Below are positions 10,252 to 20,710 of a stretch of 41,428 bases of DNA, one piece after another (the first letter of the stretch is position 1; each line of letters opens with the position of its first letter). The stretch covers positions 1-41,428 of the forward strand of contig MU835152.1 in NCBI GenBank assembly GCA_029204225.1, given 5' to 3'. The notes beneath the pieces are model-generated. The model worked only from the letters and a program-made list of their open reading frames with translations. It did no database searches and was not told where the DNA came from. The DNA comes from Diphasiastrum complanatum (Eukaryota > Streptophyta > Lycopodiopsida > Lycopodiales > Lycopodiaceae). A program made the position numbers and the translations under genes.

Positions 10252-11230
10252 TGTTGGAAAATAAGAGGTTAGCAGAAATGATATCGGATTGGTAGAGCAC
10301 TATGATAATAGCAGCTCTGATATCAAATGATCTGATCATTGTGGGTTAGCAGCGGAAGTAGAGAACGGACGTGGTTGAGGATCGGAAGTGCAGTAGTTAC
10401 CAGCAAAATGATCAAGATGAATGAATAATAGTCATGCTCAATAGAACAAATCAAAAGTTGGAAAAATGTATGCTTGATTGATCGGGAAAATTGAGTACAT
10501 GCGTGTAAAGCTTAGCATAATTCAATGATATTTTCAGCTACCGTCTCTCTTCTCTAATCAACTATCTCTTTTATAGATAACTAGCTGAAAGATATTATTT
10601 ACAAGGTATTTTCAAGTCTTTCAGGTCAGTGCTTTTATACATAATTCGCCTTGTAGTTGGTAACTGCCTATGTACAAGTCGCTGAATTGCCATAAAGTTT
10701 TCTGACAGTATTTGGATCGACTTTTATTGATGAGAGAATGTCAATGAAGTCAGGCAAGTCGACGAAGTCGAGTTGTCGATGGAGTTGATGACAATGGAAT
10801 GGAGTAAGTCGGGTACTTCGATGTCGAGTACTTCGATGTCGGGCACTTCGATGTCGGGTATATACATGAGAGAGGTTGAAGTCGATGACTTCGATGTCAA
10901 CAGAGTTGGATATATACATGAGAGAAGTTGAAGCCGAAGACTTCGACGTTGATGGAGTTGGATATATACATGAATTGATTTTTTCTCCTATTTTTGATTT
11001 TATAGAAATTACCATGACTCAAAAAATATACAATGACTCAAAAATTCAATGACTCAAAAAATTACGGATTTTTTGAGTCGATACGGTATCAAAAAAATTT
11101 GAAAAATATGAGTCAATCTTCTGCTATAAAAAATTTGAGTCACCTTTTTTTGGTTTTCTGGTATAAGTATATACAATTTTCAGGATGCACATTATTGAAT
11201 GGATTTGAGATTGAGCATTGAAATCCAACA
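10252..11230 (-). repeat. Copia element left (3') LTR
   Basis: The 979-bp LTR runs from TGTTGG to CCAACA. It shares long alignable stretches with 12830-13696, including the text around ATAGTCATGCT, GGTATATACATGAGAGAGGTTGAAG (only the first 20 bases matter) and the terminal GCATTGAAATCCAACA. It contains an internal minisatellite at 10800-10975 and a cluster of TGACTCA sites at 11015-11142. A GCTCTGATATCAAA string at 10310-10323 resembles a reversed initiator tRNA-Met primer site but lies inside the LTR. Confidence 0.85.
10800..10975. repeat. Minisatellite inside left copia LTR
   Basis: Several tandem copies of a 15-bp unit, GTACTTCGATGTCGG with variants, are followed by two ~45-bp units that share TATATACATGAGAGA and end near 10975. 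The matching segment of the other LTR (13217-13425) has the same units with different sequence variants. Confidence 0.75.
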
Positions 11231-11237
11231 CTCCTCC

Positions 11238-11519
11238 TTAATGTGGATCCTGAAAAACTTGGATCCTCAGATTTAGCATGTCGTTAAATCTGAGATGGTG
11301 CCTTTTTAATAACATGCATTTTGAATCATTCAATAAATTCAGATTGGTACTAAACAGTAACATATCATCTACATAAAGAGTGATGATTATGAAGGAATCT
11401 GATACAGACTTGAAATAAATATTTGAGTTTGTCGAGTTTGGAATAAAACCATTCTCATTTAGAAATGCATCGACTCTCGTGAAGTAATCTGCTGCTTGAT
11501 TACCATCAGGAGTTGACAT
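11238..11519 (-). pseudogene. Copia reverse transcriptase fragment
   Basis: The minus strand reads AFLNENGFIPNSTNSNIYF followed by IIITLYVDDMLLF, the copia RT palm with the catalytic LYVDDM box. The part of RT before this and everything between the integrase core start and here is missing. It joins directly, after a frameshift near 11535, to the integrase N-terminal piece. No RNase H follows before the LTR. Confidence 0.85.
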
Positions 11520-11544
11520 TGCCTCTGAAACAGTGCATGGTTCC

Positions 11545-12200
11545 TTATTTGTTCTTCAAGAAGTAGGTGACAGTTCTTCGAGAGAAATCATCAATAAAAG
11601 TTAGCAAATAAATGGCTCCCCCTATGGAAGCAGTCTGCATAGGGCCACAAATGTCACTATGTACAAGATCTTGCAAATGTTTAGAAGAATGAACTGAATC
11701 AGAAATGGATGGACTTCTAGCATGTTTGTTGATAATATAGCTTTCACAAGAAGAAGTAGATTTGCTAAGTTTGAAATGCCAAGGCATATCAGTCTATTCA
11801 AAAGTTGAAGTATAAAGAGCTTGACAGTTTGTAAAATAAGAGTGATTGAGATTGTAAAGGTAGCCACACCTTCTACCAAAAGCTAAAACTTTTTTGGACT
11901 TGTCAAGAATAGTGCAGCCCTCTGTATCAAATTTGACCTTTCGACCAAAATCTATGATTCTACAAACTGAGAGCAGATTTTTGGTCAGATTTGGAACATG
12001 AAGAACATTGGACAACAACTTTATTTCACCTTTCAAAAATTTGAATTTGATTGTTCCTTCACCCGCGATAGTATGAGATGAGTTGTCTCCAAGTTGCACA
12101 ACTCGAGAGTGGGTGAATAGCTTGTAGTCTTGGAACCAGTCTCGATGGTGAGTCATTTGTTGAGTTGCTCCCGAATCTAGATACCATGAATCAATATCCT
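11545..12200 (-). pseudogene. Copia protease, pre-integrase and integrase N-terminal fragment
   Basis: In minus order: the aspartic protease motif WYLDSGATQQMTHH (the catalytic Asp is retained), the strand NVLHVPNLTKNLLSV, then the GAG-pre-integrase region, then the start of the integrase core with VHSDICGPM and TFIDDFSRRTVTYFLKNK. The first catalytic Asp of the integrase is in SDICGPM; the rest of the core is deleted. One frameshift lies near 11790. Confidence 0.85.
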
Positions 12201-12829
12201 ATTGTTCTTCAACTTTGGTGAAGAAGACAATTTCATCTTCCTCTTGTTGCTGGATCAAGTGACTAGTAGTAGCAACATTTGCTTGTTGTTGGAATTGCTG
12301 CTTCTTTTCATTGTTGTATTGCAACATTCTGCAATCCTTCATAAGGTGACCACTCCTCTTACAGTACTTATAGAATAGATTTTGTCTTGGCTGGAATGAT
12401 GAAGGCTTTGAAGTTGATGTTGTGTTTGATATAGGCTGTTGCATATTGCTCCTTTTTTCAAGATAATCTGAATGTGTAGATCCATTGGATCTGAACTTCT
12501 AATTTTGTTTTGAATATAGAGCTTGAGGATCTGATCCTGAGTTGCGGAGGAGGATGCAGTTCATCTTATCTCCTCTTGTAGAAACATCAAAATTACTCTT
12601 GAAAGAGTGAGATGTTCTTGGGTTGAAATTGCCATGACCCAATTTTTGTAAGCTTTAGATAGACTTGATAATAGAGTCATAACAACATCAAAATCTTCGA
12701 TGACTGAGCCAGTTGCAGTCATTTTCTCCATAAGATTTTTTAAAGTGTTGAGATGACTCGAAACACTATCTATGTGACATTCTGAGAGTGAAGAAGTTCT
12801 TCCAGTAGAAGCATCGAAATCTATTAGTA
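12201..12829 (-). pseudogene. Copia gag fragment with damaged zinc knuckle
   Basis: Minus-strand reading gives the capsid block SVSSHLNTLKNLMEKM, then DFDVVMTLLSSL and the block around STQEHLTL, typical of copia Gag. The nucleocapsid knuckle at about 12330-12375 reads YKYCKRSGHLMKDC, so the first of the CCHC ligands is Tyr instead of Cys. The N-terminal part of Gag is deleted at the junction with the right LTR (about 12829). Confidence 0.75.
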
Positions 12830-13696
12830 GTCATGCTTAATAGAACAAATCAGAAGGGGGAAAAATGTTCTCTAATTGATTGATTGGAAGTACATGGCAT
12901 GAAGCTAAGCGCAATTCAGTGAGGCGCAAATATTTTTAGCTATCGTCTCTCTTCTCTAATCAACTATCTCGTCTATAGATAACTAACTGAAAGATATTAT
13001 TTACAAGATATTTTCAAGTCTTTTAGGTTAGTGCTTTTCTACCTACTTAATTGATTATAACTACCTTGTAGTTGGTAACCGCCTATGTACAAGTCGGTGA
13101 ACTGCCATAAAGTTTTCTGACAGTACTTGGATCAACTTTTATTGATGAGAGAATGTCGATGAAGTCGGGCAAGTCAACGAAGTCGAGTTGTCGATGGAGT
13201 TTATGAACAACGGAATGGAATAAGTTGGATACTTCGATGTCGAGGTACTTCGGTGTTGAGTACTTTGATGTTGAGCACTTCGATGTCGGGTATATACATG
13301 AGAGAGGTTGAAGTCGATGACTCTAATGTCGATGGAGTCAGATATATACAAGAGAGAAGTTGAAGTTGATGAAGTCTATGACTTTGATGACTTCGATATC
13401 GATGGAGTCGGATACATACATGAATTGATTTTTCTCCTGTTTTTGATTTTATAGGTCTGACAATGACTCGATAAATTACAATGACTCAAAAAATATACAA
13501 TGACTCAAAAATTCAATGACTCAAAAAATTACGAATTTTTTAAGGCGATACGGTATCAAAAATTCTAAAAAATACGAGTCAAATTTCTGCTATAAAAAAT
13601 TCGAGTCACTTTTTTTTGGTTTTCTGGTATAAGTATATACAATTTTTAGGATGCCCATTATTGAATGAATTGGAGGCTGAGCATTGAAATCCAACA
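12830..13696 (-). repeat. Copia element right (5') LTR, truncated
   Basis: This copy matches the left LTR from about 10425 onward but lacks the first ~175 bases of that copy, including TGTTGG, so the U5 end and adjacent primer site were deleted together with the gag start. It ends CCAACA directly against the GTCAT duplication. Substitutions and small indels relative to the left LTR are numerous by eye, so the insertion is not recent. Confidence 0.8.
13217..13425. repeat. Minisatellite inside right copia LTR
   Basis: Units based on TACTTCGATGTCG are repeated about four times and followed by longer units sharing GATGGAGTCGGATA. It corresponds to 10800-10975 in the left LTR but with an altered order and extra GATGACTTCGAT copies, so the array has changed length since insertion. 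Confidence 0.7.
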
Positions 13697-13701
13697 GTCA
13701 T

Positions 13702-15050
13702 CGCCTCAGGTAATTTTAATGTAGACAAGTTTCCAACTAAATCAATTGAAAACATTAATTGATTCTAAATATTCGCCATTGTATGGAAGTACTATTTCAT
13801 ATAACTATAATTGGTCCTTCAGAACATAGTTCTACACTGAAAAAAATTATATGAATCTCAATCCAATTGTCTCGTATTTAAATTTTTTTTTTTTAAATAA
13901 TAGGGAAATAGATTTAAGGGCCTCCAAATTTTATAAATAATGAGATACCATTTGGGATCGGGATCTATATCTCATAATTTCTCAAAATACCCTAAAAAAT
14001 AGCCAATGGATTTTTCTGTTAGTATTACCATTACCGTAATCACTAACCATTCGTCTATAGATCATTATTATCCAAGAAATTCTCTTCGAAATCACTGATG
14101 TCCCATACCATCAACTTTTCCTCCAAGAATCCTTTGCTTTAGCCCTGTTTACCCAAAAAGTCAAAAAGACTATTTGGCTATCTTATACCAAGATATAGGA
14201 TCAGAATCACAACCAATTCCAGGAGATATTTATAACCATTGAAATCCCTCATGCCCCTTGAGCGTTACTCAAGAATACCACTCAGCATTGTACCCCGGCA
14301 TGGATGAGACAAAATTTATCATTCAAGTACAGTTGAAATGCCTCAAATGTATTTACTTTCCCAAAAAGAACATGGATCTCAACAAAACCAAATACATATT
14401 GTCCTAGATATCCAATATCTATTTCAGAATCGATAAAAAGAACTTAATTCTTTTATAGGTTAGAAATTCTCTTGGTTGTCACAGTTATTATAAAGAAACA
14501 CTCTATAATGCCACAAAAAAAATCCAAATTACTAGATTCATGTATGGAACACCTTCAATCTGCTTTCACTTGCAAGACCCAAATCCAATTGCAAAACATA
14601 GATGGTTCTATAAATGGATTATCTGACTTGCCACTCAATTTCTCTTAGAATCTTAAATTTCTCGAGATTCTAAAAGTCTCTCATATTTGATATTCAATTC
14701 AATATTCCATATCACATTTAACCTCATGAAAAAATCATAGTAACAACATCAGGTTACTGTGCATACTATAATTTTGTAACTTTAAGTAGTCCGTTTACCA
14801 AATCTCATTATACTAACCAACACATTTGAACAAATGTAACCTGAGGTATTGACGTCAGATAGATTAGCACATATTGGGCAGGAAGAGCCAACTAATGGGA
14901 TACATGGCAATTTCATGATTTGCTATATATAAATTTATTTTCCAATTTATTTGAGCTACGTTATGTAGATTTGAAATGTGTGCATTTTGATTGGGCCAAG
15001 TGGTGGTCAAAATTAAAGGAGAAAAATAGAGGTATCTTTACAAAGGGCCA
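13702..15050. other. AT-rich stretch; short continuation of element B, then unassigned
   Basis: The first ~50-100 bases continue the reading frame of gypsy element B (minus strand, NLSTLKLPEAM). Beyond about 13850 I find no recognisable gene. Scattered plus-strand open pieces (for example around 14090-14165 and 14515-14650) look somewhat protein-like but match nothing I know. A T-tract occurs at 13882-13895. Confidence 0.3.
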
Positions 15051-15059
15051 TTTTGAATT

Positions 15060-15335
15060 TTGTAATTTCTCTAATGCCTAAAATTGTCGAAGGACTAGTG
15101 TCCTCAGACAAAGGAGGAGAAGGAGCATATGAGAGATTACTCATACTAGTCTATCTTAGACTGTACTCTCATGTATGCAATGGTCTATACTAAACCTGAT
15201 ATTGCTTTTGCAATAAGCTCCCTAAGTCAATTCATGTCTAATCTTTGTATAAACCATTGGAAGGCTCTTATCAGAGTCATGAGATGCATTCGATCCACGA
15301 AGGACCAATGCATTTACTATGGATGAGTCAACATC
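15060..15335 (+). pseudogene. Copia RT / RNase H junction fragment
   Basis: The plus strand reads MYAMVYTKPDIAFAISS, then SQFMSNLCINHWKALIRVM, then RSTKDQCIYYG. These are the conserved copia blocks at the end of RT leading into RNase H. Flanking frames are riddled with stops; upstream, AYERLLIL-like decayed sequence extends to about 15060. Only this fragment of the element survives. It is a different and older insertion than the copia at 10252-13696. Confidence 0.8.
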
Positions 15336-16259
15336 GACAAACTCCACAATCTTAGTGAATATACAGCTTCAAGCTGAGTGAGAAATGTAGACACTTGTAA
15401 ATCAAGATGTGACACTTTTGATTCTTATATTAATCTTTGAAGTACATATAGTGGAATCACATAAACAGACGCATTCTCAAAGAATACAATGTGTCATTCT
15501 CTTTGTTAGGTGCTCATTTAATCTAATCCAATATGATAATGACATGTTGTATCTCCATCATGTCACCATAAACTAATAAGGTGATTACACATGGAAATTC
15601 ATGACTGTGGAAAGAGTCACAAATAATATGACTGGTTCCAAATGTCCATTATTTGAGTCCGTCTAGTTTATAAAGAATGTGTCGTTTCAATTAGTCTTTA
15701 AAATTTATTTGTTCAATACATAACTTGTCTTTCATTTGAGTCCTTCCTTTCATTTGATTTATAATTGAGCCTTCACATGTTGAATAATGTTGCCCTTCAA
15801 TAATATATATCAAATAGAATAGTATTTTTTATATATTTCTTCATTATGAGTCTTTCATTTGGCATAAGTCATCATATTATAGGAATATAGTCAAATATAT
15901 TTGATATTTCACAAAATGTTTTGTATTCAAGGTATTAAATATCTCCCTTCTCAAATGTGCAATGACCTCATAAACATATAAATTCAAGGCTAGGTGTACT
16001 GATTTTTATCATTGAAAATGAACTTCATAGCAAGTCTTGAATATAGATATTTTTTCAAGACATCGAATCAGCATCAACAAGTATAGTTATATTCAATATG
16101 AATACAAAGTACAAGGGTGTCATTCAAATACAAAAACTATAATCAAGGTTTTCCAATGCAATTTGTTATCTTTGATTAAGTGCTTCATCAATTTGTATCT
16201 ATTTGTATACTCTAGATATTTTTGCTTATGTATACTGACCAACTAATATTTTCCTAAAT
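15336..16259. other. Unassigned AT-rich stretch
   Basis: I see no supportable gene, RNA or repeat here. An open frame at 16037-16246 is AT-driven and shows no motif. It may hold further decayed 3' sequence of the copia fragment at its left. Confidence 0.35.
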
Positions 16260-16735
16260 CTAGCAAGTTTGATCTTGAAAATTTTGCCTTCATAGATTGC
16301 CTATGCCACTGTTTCATGATTAATACTTTGACGACAAGGCATGACATCCTTCAAAAAACTTGCAATTAATTTAGCAACTTCTAAGTTCCATCTATATACA
16401 TATTTTTGTAAATATTGTGATCATTCTTTGGAAAGTGGCTAGTGCATTGCACAAACCAAAAGGCATTTGTCGATATGCATAAGTCCCCCAATCACTTGTA
16501 AATGTAGTTTTGGCTGATCTTCTTCTCAAATAAAGACTTGATTATAACTTGAAAATTTTTCCAAGAAGTTGTATCGTGCATGAACCTACAACTTGATTCA
16601 AAATCAAATTGATAAATGGCAACGGATGATGGTCTTTCTTGGTTGTGGCATTCAGTTTTCAAAAATCTTGACAATTTCGAATCTTGCATGTCTTCTATTT
16701 TGGTACAAATAGATTGAAATTACATGCTTGAAAGA
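16260..16735 (-). pseudogene. Ty3/gypsy reverse transcriptase fragment
   Basis: The minus strand reads KLNATTKKDHHPLPFINLIL, then FTSDWGTYAYRQMPFGLCNA and LATFQRMIT, the central RT blocks of a gypsy element, spread over at least two frames. The catalytic FxDD box is not readable. Motif wording differs from elements A and B (LCNA against LTNA), so this is another family. Confidence 0.8.
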
Positions 16736-18640
16736 TGAAATGATATTTTAGACATTATACTTTCAAGTGTAGACATTAGTTTGTTGGATGCATCTTCATA
16801 AGCTCTCTACCAACAAATACTATACTTGGACTATTCTTGAGATCATGTAAAAAAACTATTGAAATGTTATCTGCTTAGTCATACAAATTTAACATCTTAA
16901 AGAAACTTGTTACTAGCTTAGTTATGTTTCTCATTGCCACATAATGCAAATTGTACCCACAAATTGAAGTTAAGTGTTATCAATAGATGAGCTAGTTGTC
17001 AAGGCATAAGCATCCTATTCACTAGCTTGGGCCAAGGATGATACAAGATCTATAGCAAGTTTCTATGGAGGCGTGTTTGCATACATGGCCTGAACAATAA
17101 GACTTTCCTAGATCAAGATTCCCATACTCAGCTAAAGTGTTTACTCATATTCCTTCCCAGTCGATTGTAACTTCATTTCTAAACTTACAAGTCTATGAAC
17201 TATTTTGACATATTTAGTTGTGCCTTTTGGCAACTTAATGTCTTAATGCATCACATATGCTACAATTGGTATCATTTGATGCAGGTACTTTCTTTGTTGT
17301 AATAGCGCCACTACGTGTATTTGTTTGTTTTGAACTAAACTTATGTCTCAAGAGCGTATCACCGACAAATATCATACTTTGACATTTGTTGTCTTCTATG
17401 TTACTCCTTAGGACACACCTTATTTCAAATCCAAAAAAGAATAGAGATCTAGCATCAGCTCAAGCATTTCTTGCTTGATCTTTGGTATACATCTTCAAGA
17501 TCAAATATAGAAAAAAAAAAGTGTAACACAAGATGATTTTACAAGGTGATCGACCCAAAACAAACTTTGTTAATGAGAAATAACACAAGGACACATTGTA
17601 CCTTGATACCTTGGGGATAACCACACATCCCCATGATCCACCCACTCCCATTACCTAGGGCATAATAATAGTACCACTTTTTTTTTCTACAAATTTGATT
17701 GGCTATGATTTTGAGCCCTCGAAATAAATAGGTCTCATGGATAGAATCTTGAAAATACTTGGGCCTCACAGATGGAATCATTGACATAATCTTGAAAATG
17801 AACAAGGATTTTTTGTTACACTCCAAGAGATCATCTATTCCCAACAAACATTCTTACGCTTTATCAACACAAACACTTTTTGATATATATCATTGTCTAC
17901 TAGAAATTTTGACACAATAGTAGATTCACACTCATTCAAATCCAATCAACACTTTCATTCTTTTTTTCAAACATTCAATCATCATCACTAGTATGCCAAA
18001 AAACTTTTTTCTTTATCAAAAACATCATCTACACAATCAATCGTCTCGATTGACAATATTTTTGTTTTCTTTGGTATCTATAAGATAATAGTATTGGTTT
18101 TTACAAGAAGAGTACTTTTCATCCAAGGACATTTATTGAATCTCTTTTTTTTATTGTCTTATTTCAATGGTGAATCTATAACCATATTGTAGAATTGTAG
18201 CAAAATATTCTCATTTTTTCAAAAGGGATATTCTTACTATTGCAATTTGAAGGAAATATTTTGAAATTTAAAGACTTATTTCAAAGCCTCAATTTTATAT
18301 TGACCTTTGGATTGCTCTCATTTATTAGCTCAGAATCATTTCACAATCTACTCAAGTAAGTACATATTCTTACACTTTGGCAAAAGCTTGATGAAATCTA
18401 TCATTGATTGTCTTACTTGTTCCCTTCTTCCAGTCTCCTCTTGACAAATATACATCCCCTTCTTTAGACACTATGTTTTTCCTTGCTTGTTTGCATTACA
18501 AATATGAATCACTTTTATTTATTCAGAGTTTTTATTTTCTTTGTACGACTTTCAAGATTCACTTGGAAAGTGCACATTTACCCATTTCCACCTCAAATCT
18601 AAATCATAGGAAGTCTTTCACAATGTATGTATAGAGTAAT
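16736..18640. other. Unassigned AT-rich stretch
   Basis: No domain could be recognised. It lies upstream, in minus orientation, of the gypsy RT fragment, so protease and gag remnants could be expected, but I cannot read them. Open pieces at 17460-17847 (minus) overlap in two frames and contain a poly-A/T run at 17511-17520. I treat them as non-coding. Confidence 0.3.
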
Positions 18641-18657
18641 ATAAGCAAGAGAGTCAC

Positions 18658-19266
18658 TCAGCCAGCCAGTGAAGGTGAATTGAGCTGGACCTTCACGATC
18701 TTGAACAAGATAAAATGTACAAAGATGGACAAGCAAACTAACATATAAATCCAAATTATCAGAAAAAAATGGGGAAGACTGAGGGCTGTTATATGTGTGA
18801 AAAAACTTGTGAAGAGACCGAGTAGTGACACGTATATAGAAGGTATCAGGGAAGATGCAGGCACACCACGCAAAATGTCGACTACCACTGACAAAGAAAA
18901 AACCATACTCACACTAGTTGCACTTACGATCACATTGTGGAAAATAAATTGCTGCGGCAAGTTCGTGAAAGAGAAAATTTGCATCATCAATGCCAGTATA
19001 CCCATTGCGACTACTAAAACAGGGTTTTGAATTTCCTCAGTTTTCTCTTGGAAGCTGGAGTCTCGTGCTACACCATTATCCATTGTTGATGATGATGTGG
19101 GGACTAGAGATCCTCTGTTAGCTGCGTTTGGTCCGGTTTCAATATGCACAATAGTGTCATGAGCACATTCCTGAGTCATGTTAGAGAAGTGAGAGCTAGC
19201 TCCTGGATTTTCAGTGTCCCCTGTTTGATTATCTTGGATGGCCTTACCCTTTTTGACTTGTGCCAT
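18658..19266 (-). CDS. Putative four-helix membrane protein, unknown family
   Basis: This is an intact 202-residue frame with no stop or frameshift in a region of wrecked transposons, so it is the best host-gene candidate. Residues 1-80 are hydrophilic, rich in S, T, N, E and Q. Four hydrophobic segments follow at about 82-100, 109-131, 138-161 and 165-190, with a short basic tail (KIVKVQ) after the last. There is no N-terminal signal peptide, so it would be a tail-anchored style multi-pass protein with a soluble N-terminus. I recognise no family; the layout resembles small plant four-helix membrane proteins only in outline. The start ATG is the first in the frame and follows a strong splice acceptor by three bases. 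Expression is untested. Confidence 0.55.
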   Translation of the reverse strand: MAQVKKGKAIQDNQTGDTENPGASSHFSNMTQECAHDTIVHIETGPNAANRGSLVPTSSSTMDNGVARDSSFQEKTEEIQNPVLVVAMGILALMMQIFSFTNLPQQFIFHNVIVSATSVSMVFSLSVVVDILRGVPASSLIPSIYVSLLGLFTSFFTHITALSLPHFFLIIWIYMLVCLSIFVHFILFKIVKVQLNSPSLAG

Positions 19267-19269
19267 ATC

Positions 19270-19594
19270 CTGCAGTAATGAACAAAAAGGAATATGTAAG
19301 GCATGCAGAAAGTAGGAAGTTGTAACTAACTAGCAATAAATTGGGCTTGCGGAAGGGTGGTTTCTTCAGTTTTCACACTCTAATTTTTCATTTCAAAATC
19401 CAACAACAAATCAATTAAACTTCATCATCAGTGTTAGTAAGTAGAATTCACAAGATCACACAAAATTCTTATCGAAATCAGACCGCGCTGCATAAGAGGA
19501 CATCCAAGAAGCAATGGTCTGAATGAATAATTCAAATCGGTACAATACTACATATCCACTTTATACCAAAATACTACTGCTAGTCACAGCTTAC
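19270..19594 (-). other. Predicted 5' UTR intron of the membrane-protein gene
   Basis: On the minus strand a donor CTGGAG|GTAAGC at 19594 and a pyrimidine-rich acceptor ending TTACTGCAG at 19270 bound a 325-bp segment, and the exon then starts GATATGGCAC with the coding ATG. Both ends match plant consensus well. An alternative is that transcription starts inside this segment, where GGTATAAAG (minus, 19559-19567) resembles a TATA box. Confidence 0.5.
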
Positions 19595-20340
19595 CTCCAG
19601 ATCCAGAGCTTATACTAATGAAAGTGGAAGCCTCAGAGAAGTAAAAGGACCTGCTGGTTTGAAAGAGTCCCTCCGAAGAAGCTGCCAGATAATGTTGAAT
19701 TCTCGGACAACTTATTTCAACTGCCTCACATCAGACGCTGATTTTTTAAAAGTCTAGCTCCAATCGAGTCCAGACAAGGTAGCAAATTATCCTTGTCCAG
19801 GATTCAGACAGACAGACATAGTTCAAAGAGTGTAGACAGAAATAGCGGTTGTAGGCTCTTTCTCAACAGATCATCCACCTTTCAGCTTCTAATCGCAGTG
19901 GCAATCTCATAAATTCAGAAACAACCCAACACTCTTGAACACTAAAGTCTCAGCAGCTCCACTATTTGTAACTTTCAAATCAATGCAATCCTTCGAAGCT
20001 TCGGCTGACATAATCCAAAGCCAGATTAGTCCCTCCGAACAAGCCACTTCTTGGGACCGCCGAGAACAAGCCACTTGCTTGGGACCCGATACGATGACGC
20101 CCGCCCCAATGCATTACAGCCGCGTGTCCCCATCATCTGCCCCTTGCCACACACATTCTGCAAAGCTCAGCTTTGTCCCATAAGTTTCTTATGAACTGAG
20201 CAGATTTTGTTTCTTATGGACTGAGCAAATTTTGTACATATTACAAAAACTGCTCAATATATTCTTGTGTTTGTGCCTGGGCACCATATCGCGTTGTCAC
20301 ATAGGCACGGGAGCGAGCGTCACTCCCCTCATGTGCTAAT
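19595..20340 (-). promoter_or_regulatory. Presumed 5' exon and promoter region of the membrane-protein gene
   Basis: This stretch lies directly upstream of the predicted intron. It has a more balanced composition than the flanking AT-rich DNA and no transposon signature. I cannot place a transcription start. The open frame on the plus strand at 19935-20183 has no domain and is probably not a gene. Confidence 0.3.
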
Positions 20341-20480
20341 ACGTTTTTATTGGTTCAATTTTTAGTTGGTTTAATTAATTTTATTGGTTTAATTTTTAGT
20401 TGGTTTAATTTTTAGGCTCGATCCTGTCAATACGATTTTATTGTTTAATTTTTAGTTGATTTAATTTTTAGGCTTGACCC
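20341..20480. repeat. Tandem repeat of TTTAATTTTTAGTTG-type units
   Basis: Three imperfect copies of a roughly 45-bp unit built from TTTTATTGG, TTTAATTTTTAG and TTGGTTTAATT follow one another. Later copies add GGCTCGATCC or GGCTTGACCC. Confidence 0.65.
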
Positions 20481-20561
20481 CTCCGAGCATTGCTATGCCT
20501 AAAATTTTTTTAAAAATCCTTACGCAGCAAAAGGCCTTTGCCCAGCTCCTTCCATAATAAG

Positions 20562-20710
20562 TATGTCTCTCTCTCTCGCGCGCGCACGCACACACACACT
20601 TCTCTTTCTCTTTCTCTTTCACTATCACTTGCTCATTCTAACTTTCAATACAGGTCTTTCGTTCTCTCTCTCTCTCAGTTATTTCTCTCGCTCTCTCTCT
20701 CTCTCACTTT
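20562..20710. repeat. Microsatellites (CT)n, (CG)n, (CA)n and (TCTCTT)n
   Basis: A compound array of CT, CG and CA dinucleotides at 20563-20600 is followed by TTTCTC units to about 20620. Two further CT-rich runs lie at about 20663-20680 and 20685-20707. Confidence 0.85.

Larger units (their letters stand above)
10252..13696 (-). mobile_element. Ty1/copia element, internally deleted, with TSD GTCAT
   Basis: The element begins TGTTGG and ends CCAACA, a perfect 6-bp terminal inverted repeat, and is flanked by GTCAT at 10247-10251 and 13697-13701. It lies inside the integrase-proximal part of gypsy element B. The 979-bp left LTR is complete; the right LTR lacks its proximal ~110 bp. The interior (about 1.6 kb instead of roughly 4 kb) keeps pieces of gag, protease, integrase N-terminus and RT, all on the minus strand. 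The primer-binding site is deleted. It is non-autonomous and dead. Confidence 0.88.

Noticed and set aside
13850-15050. Possible plastid or viral insertion in AT-rich DNA
   Set aside because: Some segments felt protein-like, but I could not match any plastid gene or viral domain with confidence.
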